Below are positions 58,915 through 64,000 of a DNA stretch of 64,000 bases, piece after piece; the first letter of the stretch is position 1, and each line of letters starts with the position of its first letter. A program made the position numbers and the translations under genes. The notes below the pieces were generated by a model. That model made no database searches. It worked only from the letters and a program-made list of their open reading frames with translations, and was not told where the DNA came from. The stretch is from Bacillota bacterium (GTDB lineage Bacteria; Bacillota; Clostridia; Tissierellales; Sedimentibacteraceae). Location of the stretch: positions 124,001-188,000 of the forward strand of contig JAEXUD010000008.1 of assembly GCA_023453025.1 (NCBI GenBank), in the 5' to 3' direction.

Positions 58915-60675
58915 TTATTCACCTGCAAAAGCTGATGCATTTGCTCCCGCAATTCTTCCGAATACCGTAATATCCGTTACTGCGTTTCCGCCGATTCTGT
59001 TGCCTCCGTGGACTCCTCCTGTAACTTCGCCGGCTGCAAACAATCCTTCGACTGCTGCACCGGAATTGTTAATAACCTGTGCATCTGTATTTATAGTAAC
59101 TCCTCCCATTGTATGGTGGATAGCCGGAGAAATTTCAACTGTATAATATGGGGCCGTAATGAGCTCAACTTCCAATGAAGTTCTTCCAAACTCCGCATCT
59201 GATTTAGATTTAACAGCTTCATTGTATTTTGCAACTGTTGCTTCCAGAGCTGCTGCATCGACATTCATTATTCCTGCTAATTCTCCCAGAGTCTGAGCTT
59301 CTTTTAAAAGTCCTTGATCTTTATATTTTTTATAGGTTGAAGCCTTTTCGTATACCTGCTTATCCAGAACAAGGAATGCTGTTGCTCCGTTTTGTTCAAG
59401 TATAGCCTTGGAAACAACGTCTCTTGTTTCAAGCTCATTTATAAACCTTAGCGCCTCATGGTTAACTAATATCGCACCGTCTCCTCTGATGCCTTCGGTA
59501 ATCATTTCGTTTATTTTGGGGACAACTGTAGGGTGTGTCTGTATTTGTTCAATATCTGTCAAAGATACATCGAGCTTTTCAACCAGTGCAAGCGCATCTC
59601 CTGTTGCTCCCGGGGCATTTGTCGTTCCAAAACCTTTTAACTCAGGTTTGAATTTTTCTACCAGTTCCGGATTTGCACCGAATCCGCCGGCAGCAAGTAT
59701 CACGGCTTTTGCATTTATTGTGTAGCTGTTTCCGTCCTTGTTTTCAACCTTAATTCCTGTTACCTTATTACCTTCTGCCAAGATTTCAACAGCCTTTGTA
59801 TTAAGCTTTACTTCTATTCCCAATTTATCTATCTGTTCGTCAAAAATATTCATCAAATGAGTTCCGACAGGCATTCCTCCCGGTCCCTTATGGATTCTGT
59901 TAACGCTTTGACCGCCGGAAATTCCTATTTCAGACAAGTCGGCTCCCAAGCTTTCAAGCCAGTACAGTGTTTCAGCTGATTTTTCAGTCATAACCTTCAA
60001 CAGTTCAGGATTATTCAGATTTTTCCCGCCTTTCATGGTATCGGCATAATATAAATCAGGACTGTCCTGAATTCCGTCTGCTTCCTGATACTTTGTTCCT
60101 GCGGCATTCATACCGCCTGTTGCATAGTTTGTATTGCCTCCCATGAAGGCATTTTTTTCAACTACTATTACATCAGCACCTGCATTTGTTGCTTCAATCG
60201 CTGCAGTGAGTCCTGCTCCTCCGGCTCCTATGATAACTACGTCTGTTGTTAAGTCCTCAACCTCTTCTATCTGAGCTTGAACTTCTTTTGCAGTCAAGAC
60301 TGCGCCTGATTTTTCCACAGCATCTTCTACAGCATTTTTAAATGCAAAGCTTGTGAGCGTAGCTCCTGTAACAGCGTCAGCTTCTACAGAATTTGAATCA
60401 AGCATCTGCTTTGTCAGTTGTGCTATAACCGGTTCGGTAAAACCTGATTCAGAACTTTCAATAACCTTTATATCTTTCATCTCTGAGTTTTCCAATGTAA
60501 TTTCAACCTTAAACGGACCGTACTTCCCTGATCCCTCGCCTTGAACTACAGCATTTACAAGCTCCTCTGTTTTTTCTTCTTCATCCGGCTGCTCATCTTG
60601 TTTTTGCTGACATGCAGTCATTGACAGCACAAGCATAATTGCAATCAGCAATGATATTAATTTCTTTAATCTCAT
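58915..60675 (-). CDS. Extracellular fumarate-reductase-like flavoprotein with FMN-binding domain (lipoprotein)
   Basis: A 586-residue lipoprotein (lipobox with C22). An FMN-binding domain (about 38-125) carries the flavinylation motif TGATLT with acceptor T108. A FAD-binding fumarate reductase/succinate dehydrogenase-like domain begins DVVIIGAGGAGLTAAIEATNAGADVIVVEKNAFMGGNT. Later HPTVVPK, RDVVSKAIL and HHTMGGV cover the active site, and the C-terminus has GLFAAGEVTGGVHGGNRIGGNA. Such proteins reduce fumarate, urocanate or other enoates outside the cell, with covalent FMN added by ApbE. No electron donor or apbE gene lies next to it. Confidence 0.9.
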   Translation of the reverse strand: MRLKKLISLLIAIMLVLSMTACQQKQDEQPDEEEKTEELVNAVVQGEGSGKYGPFKVEITLENSEMKDIKVIESSESGFTEPVIAQLTKQMLDSNSVEADAVTGATLTSFAFKNAVEDAVEKSGAVLTAKEVQAQIEEVEDLTTDVVIIGAGGAGLTAAIEATNAGADVIVVEKNAFMGGNTNYATGGMNAAGTKYQEADGIQDSPDLYYADTMKGGKNLNNPELLKVMTEKSAETLYWLESLGADLSEIGISGGQSVNRIHKGPGGMPVGTHLMNIFDEQIDKLGIEVKLNTKAVEILAEGNKVTGIKVENKDGNSYTINAKAVILAAGGFGANPELVEKFKPELKGFGTTNAPGATGDALALVEKLDVSLTDIEQIQTHPTVVPKINEMITEGIRGDGAILVNHEALRFINELETRDVVSKAILEQNGATAFLVLDKQVYEKASTYKKYKDQGLLKEAQTLGELAGIMNVDAAALEATVAKYNEAVKSKSDAEFGRTSLEVELITAPYYTVEISPAIHHTMGGVTINTDAQVINNSGAAVEGLFAAGEVTGGVHGGNRIGGNAVTDITVFGRIAGANASAFAGE

Positions 60676-60829
60676 AGTTGCTCCTTATTTTGGTATATTT
60701 TTAATATTATGTATCGTGCAGGAATTTATTTGTCAACAAGAAAATATTTTAATTTTCAAGGAAAGCATTTGTTTATCAATGCTTTATTATTAACTATTAG
60801 TATAGTTTCTATACATTGGAAATAAAATA

Positions 60830-60870
60830 AGCACCCGCAAGGGTGCTCAGATTGATGACAAAGTCATCAA
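60830..60870 (-). terminator. Hairpins after the quinone-oxidoreductase-like gene
   Basis: AGCACCC-GCAA-GGGTGCT (60830-60847) followed on the minus strand by TATTTTATT is an intrinsic terminator. TTGATGAC-AAA-GTCATCAA (60852-60870) forms a second hairpin just beside it. The sequence up to the gene (GGCTGTTGAAAAAGTC, 60878-60893) resembles ends of transposable elements, but no transposase or second end is seen. Confidence 0.6.
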
Positions 60871-60905
60871 GATGGCAGGCTGTTGAAAAAGTCAGTTCTG
60901 TATTT

Positions 60906-61910
60906 CTAGGAAGTCAAGTCATTTATCAAGGCTATCTTAGCTGTTGTACAACCGTCTTCATAGTATTTATGAGCTTCCGCAATTTCCGAAAACTTGAATT
61001 CCGTTTTGTCCCTGTATATTGCCAGATTTCCTTCCTCTATCATTTTTTTCATCTCATTTAATATATGTCCCATCTCATATCTGTTTGTGTTTGTTGTAAC
61101 AGGCAGAACCATAAAAATTGTTTTTAATGTAAGTGACTTATGATGTAACAAGGTCAAATCCAAATTTGACCTTGTGTTTGTGGTCAATACAAGGCCTCCG
61201 ATTTTTGCTGCCTTGAAGCTTTTAGTTAAATTGTCCGTACCGATTGTATCAAATACCACATCGAAACCTTTTCCTTCAGTATACTTGTTTACATACTCCT
61301 CTACTTCCATAGTCTTATAGTTAATAATATAATCTGCTCCAAGATGTTCTGCTATTTCTGCTTTTTCTTCGTTTGAAACTGTTGCATAAACTTCGGCATT
61401 AAGCATTTTAGCAAATTGAATCGCGATGTGGCCTACGCCTCCGGCGGCCCCTTGGATTAAAACCTTGTCTCCTGCCTTGATGTGCGAGTTTTCCATAATA
61501 GCCCTGTACGCTGAAATGCCCACCAGTGGAAATAATGCTGCTGTTTTAAAATCTACATTGCTTGGTTTCATGCTTAAAAGTTCTTCGTCAACCAATACAA
61601 ATTCTGCCAGGGCGCCGCCTTCTTCTCCCTTTATTCCGCCTACAAATCCATAAACCTCATCACCGACCCTGTATAATTCAACATCTTCCCCAACCTTTAC
61701 CACTACGCCTGAAACATCTGAATTCAGAACGGCTGGAAAAGCCGGTGTGAATTCAGGCAATAACCCGGATCTCAGCTTCAGCTCAAACGGGTTAAGACTG
61801 CTTGCTATTACCTTAACCAGTACATATCCTGGTTTAACCTCGGGTGTCGGTATATCCATAGGCTCAAATACTTCAGGTCCTCCGAATTTGTTAATTACCA
61901 TAGCTTTCAT
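60906..61910 (-). CDS. MDR-type NADPH:quinone oxidoreductase-like protein
   Basis: A 334-residue zinc-free medium-chain dehydrogenase/reductase. The N-terminal GroES-like part has SSLNPFELKLRSGLLPEFTPAFPAVLNSDVSGVV, and the nucleotide motif is VLIQGAAGGVGHIAIQFAKMLNAEVYATVSN. No structural zinc cysteines are present. These enzymes reduce quinones or enones with NADPH. AGGAGTGATGCT precedes the ATG. A CATAGTCA/TGACTATG palindrome sits in the promoter region, as for HxlR- or MarR-regulated quinone-stress genes. Confidence 0.87.
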   Translation of the reverse strand: MKAMVINKFGGPEVFEPMDIPTPEVKPGYVLVKVIASSLNPFELKLRSGLLPEFTPAFPAVLNSDVSGVVVKVGEDVELYRVGDEVYGFVGGIKGEEGGALAEFVLVDEELLSMKPSNVDFKTAALFPLVGISAYRAIMENSHIKAGDKVLIQGAAGGVGHIAIQFAKMLNAEVYATVSNEEKAEIAEHLGADYIINYKTMEVEEYVNKYTEGKGFDVVFDTIGTDNLTKSFKAAKIGGLVLTTNTRSNLDLTLLHHKSLTLKTIFMVLPVTTNTNRYEMGHILNEMKKMIEEGNLAIYRDKTEFKFSEIAEAHKYYEDGCTTAKIALINDLTS

Positions 61911-61935
61911 AGCATCACTCCTAATATAATAATGT

Positions 61936-61955
61936 CATAGTCACCAATGACTATG
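61936..61955 (-). promoter_or_regulatory. Palindromic operator before the quinone-oxidoreductase-like gene
   Basis: CATAGTCA-CCAA-TGACTATG is a perfect 8-base-arm palindrome 26 bases before the start codon. Between it and the ATG on the minus strand lies TATTATATT, the probable -10. The position implies repression. The cognate regulator is not in the window. Confidence 0.6.
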
Positions 61956-62025
61956 CAGTTAAAACATTCCTATAACAGTCATATACCCGTAATAATTTGA
62001 TTTAATGATAAATTTTTAAAAAAAT

Positions 62026-62078
62026 AGCTTTAATGATGAAATTCTATTCAGATGCTCAGAATTTATGTCATTAAAGCT
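62026..62078 (-). terminator. Terminator of the aldo-keto reductase gene
   Basis: AGCTTTAATGA and its complement, plus inner AAATTCT/AGAATTT arms, form a long stem. On the minus strand TATTTTTTT follows. Confidence 0.85.
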
Positions 62079-62086
62079 TCACGTTT

Positions 62087-63037
62087 TTATATCATTCTTA
62101 TTGCAAATGCCGGACATGCTGCGATGCAGTATCCGCATTGAATGCATTTATCCTGATCGATAAAAGATATATTATTTTCCTGCATGCTTATTGCTCCGCT
62201 GTGGCATTCGCTGATGCAGGTTTCACAGCCGATACAGACAACCTTGGCAACTGTCACATGTTTTCTGTTCTTGATTTTTATAATTCCTTCTAAGTCCCGC
62301 TCTCCGTTAAAGTAATTGACATTGTACATAACTTCTTCTTTACTTATCATTCCTATTGCTATTGAAAAATTGTCACTTAGGCCTCTTACATATTCCATAC
62401 TTTTATCATAATCATCAATCAGTGTTCCGCCGCCTAGTGCTTTCATTATGTAAATTCCCTTTCCTTTTTGCTCACATAATGAAATTGCATCACTCATATC
62501 ATCAACCGAGCCGTTTATAATGCCTCTGCCTGCTTTGTTTATCAGTGGAAAAACCACATCTATATCGTCTCTGTCCGCACATAGCTTGATAAGCTCAACA
62601 TTGTGTGTAGAAACCCCTATTGCTTTTATAAGTCCTTTCCTTTTACAGTCCTTGAGACATTCCAACGCACCTTTTCTTATTTCAAATAAATCTGTTCCTG
62701 CCTTTGCGGAATGAAGATGAAATATATCAATATGATCTACATCCATTCCTTCCAATGCTTCCATAACTGCCTCCTCCATATCCTCATATGAAGCTGCTGT
62801 TGATTTTGAAGCAATAACAGGTTTTTCTTTTCTTCCGGCAAAAGCAAGCTTGATATGGTCATAGGTCTTATACATTTGAGCTGTATCAATAAAATTAATG
62901 CCCATATCCAGCCCATATGATAAAACCTGTGCCGCCTCTTCAACGGGCAGGTTTTTTTGCAATGGTCCAAACGGCAGACATCCAAAACAGACTTCTGTCA
63001 CTTCAAGTCCTGTATTTCCCAAGATAACTTTTTTCAT
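62087..63037 (-). CDS. Aldo/keto reductase fused to a C-terminal ferredoxin domain
   Basis: A 316-residue protein. The aldo-keto reductase barrel (1-260) starts MKKVILGNTGLEVTEVCFGCLPFGPL, with MGINFIDTAQMY (catalytic Asp/Tyr region) and IDIFHLHSAK. A two-cluster ferredoxin domain follows (CIGCETCISECHSGA and CIQCGYCIAACPAFA). This fusion is common in anaerobes and probably links reduction to ferredoxin-type electron transfer. It is a single gene with its own terminator. Confidence 0.88.
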   Translation of the reverse strand: MKKVILGNTGLEVTEVCFGCLPFGPLQKNLPVEEAAQVLSYGLDMGINFIDTAQMYKTYDHIKLAFAGRKEKPVIASKSTAASYEDMEEAVMEALEGMDVDHIDIFHLHSAKAGTDLFEIRKGALECLKDCKRKGLIKAIGVSTHNVELIKLCADRDDIDVVFPLINKAGRGIINGSVDDMSDAISLCEQKGKGIYIMKALGGGTLIDDYDKSMEYVRGLSDNFSIAIGMISKEEVMYNVNYFNGERDLEGIIKIKNRKHVTVAKVVCIGCETCISECHSGAISMQENNISFIDQDKCIQCGYCIAACPAFAIRMI

Positions 63038-63201
63038 ACTACACCTCCGTTTAACATTTCACTTTGTCGTATGTAAATTCTTTTATGTCAATAATAATAA
63101 CATAAAATATGCTTCAATTCTACTAATTTAAAATTAAAATGAATGAACGGCTATATATTATATTCCTGGTCAGTTTTTATATTCCCTTGAAAGCCGGACT
63201 T

Positions 63202-64000
63202 TCAATGCTTCATGCCGTCAACCGTCTCAAAATCTTCCCAAAATCCTTTTATTTTATTATATTTTACATCTCCCTTTTTACTGTAAAACTCTTTATTATA
63301 GGTTATCGGCTTGAATTGTGTACCTGTTATGATATCGTCGGCATAATATTTTTTATATATTGCAAGCTGGTTGAACCCATAGCTGCCTGTAATGGATACA
63401 TTGATTCTGAAACGGCTTCGCATGGAATCTGTTATCCGGTTGTATTCCAATGCTTTTTTTGATTCATTCATAACATTGAAGGATTTATGACTGTTTTTAA
63501 AGGTATATGAAAAATCGTACTTGCCAAGATACGTAATTCTGTAATCAATAGGAATATTGTACATGCCTGCGCTCACATCTCCTGTATTGTGCTCTGTAAC
63601 GCTGATTCTTATATCAGGATTGACAAGTGAATCTCTGTTGGTGTTTAGTACTCTTATTATAAGCATATCTGTTTCGGGATTGTAAATTATTTTTCTGGAA
63701 AACCTGATTAAATCTCTGGGATAAAATAACTTGACAGACAAAACAGAAATCATCAGTGCAAAGTACATCGCTGTTATGCAGGATTGAATTATAACAATGA
63801 TTTTGCCCGCAATATTCACAGGCACCAAATCCCCATAGCCTATAGATAAAGACGTAACAAAAGAAAAATATATATAATCAAAAAAACCTTCTGCATTAAC
63901 CAAGGTGTTAAATACATAGTAGGCTATTGAAAAAATTATATTTAATACTAAGTAGTAAATTAATAAAATCAGAAGCACCAGACCAAAATGCTGGTTTCTT
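63202..64000 (-). CDS. Potassium-channel-like ion channel (N-terminus outside window)
   Basis: The frame stays open through the window edge, so the start is outside; at least 265 residues are visible. A hydrophobic segment (LLILLIYYLVLNIIFSIAYYVFN) precedes the pore helix and filter FDYIYFSFVTSLSIGYGDLVPVN, where SIGYGD matches the K+ filter. A second membrane helix (IIVIIQSCITAMYFALMISVLSV) follows, then a cytoplasmic beta-rich domain of about 150 residues (LIIRVLNTNRDSLVNPDIRISVTEHN). The layout resembles inward-rectifier-like (KirBac-type) channels, whose C-terminal domain is immunoglobulin-like. Confidence 0.8.
   Translation of the reverse strand, partial: RNQHFGLVLLILLIYYLVLNIIFSIAYYVFNTLVNAEGFFDYIYFSFVTSLSIGYGDLVPVNIAGKIIVIIQSCITAMYFALMISVLSVKLFYPRDLIRFSRKIIYNPETDMLIIRVLNTNRDSLVNPDIRISVTEHNTGDVSAGMYNIPIDYRITYLGKYDFSYTFKNSHKSFNVMNESKKALEYNRITDSMRSRFRINVSITGSYGFNQLAIYKKYYADDIITGTQFKPITYNKEFYSKKGDVKYNKIKGFWEDFETVDGMKH

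Noticed and set aside
60850..60905. Insertion sequence end
   Set aside because: The GGCTGTTGAAAAAGTC stretch resembles transposon ends, but there is no transposase, no partner end and no target duplication in the window.

Overview
The window is AT-rich and densely coded. It has Gram-positive-type ribosome binding sites, many GTG/TTG starts and intrinsic terminators, and genes for ferredoxin-dependent 2-oxoacid oxidation, ADP-forming acyl-CoA synthetase, a flavodiiron protein, acetoin cleavage and two sigma-54 activators. This points to a strictly anaerobic, amino-acid- and organic-acid-fermenting Firmicute of the Clostridia/Tissierellia type. The genus cannot be fixed from the sequence. No rRNA, tRNA, CRISPR array or intact insertion sequence was seen. 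One MITE-like inverted-repeat element lies at about 25.47-25.74 kb.

Left part (0-11 kb): a cut methyltransferase, a PC4-like small protein and two tandem aminotransferases come first. Then follows a sigma-54 controlled divergent cluster. A ketopantoate-reductase-like dehydrogenase plus GntP-type permease is read leftward. A beta-keto acid cleavage enzyme plus MaoC-type hydratase is read rightward. A PAS-AAA+-Fis activator lies next to it. Near-perfect -24/-12 promoters face outward from one intergenic region that holds three palindromes. An operon of DUF2975, YozG-like HTH and DUF4153 genes follows, with two tandem operators.

11-24 kb: an amino acid permease, redoxin-like and MalY-like C-S lyase run lies under a MarR neighbour. 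Then comes a complete acetoin dehydrogenase operon (acoA, acoB, acoX, acoC, acoL) with a -24/-12 promoter, upstream palindromes and its AcoR-type activator.

24-38 kb: small genes, a methylglyoxal synthase and an FMN-domain-like lipoprotein precede the most unusual locus. This is an apparently continuous 12-gene operon, read leftward from 37.8 to 28.2 kb. It encodes bacterial microcompartment shell proteins (two hexamer types, one pentamer, one tandem-domain type), a class V aminotransferase and a hydantoinase/dihydropyrimidinase-like hydrolase, each with a long N-terminal extension. A four-subunit 2-oxoacid:ferredoxin oxidoreductase and a two-subunit ADP-forming acyl-CoA synthetase follow. 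No aldehyde dehydrogenase, alcohol dehydrogenase or PduL-type enzyme is present. A divergent Crp-family regulator and an identical-arm palindrome before both this operon and a nearby NhaC-type antiporter define a likely regulon. The inferred route is ring opening and transamination in or at the shell, oxidation of a 2-oxoacid to acyl-CoA, and ATP formation.

38-64 kb: transporters, a nitroreductase and a LytTR protein come first. A CorC/CNNM-type membrane protein follows, preceded by a promoter, a 26-codon acidic leader ORF and a terminator (a possible attenuator). Next are a second class V aminotransferase with a DAACS symporter and LysR regulator, a Kef-type antiporter with a PII-like protein, and nudC. 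Then come a hydrolase, modABC, a flavodiiron protein with an FNR-type site and a Crp/Fnr regulator, and a flavinylated fumarate-reductase-like lipoprotein. Two oxidoreductases and a cut potassium-channel-like gene end the window.
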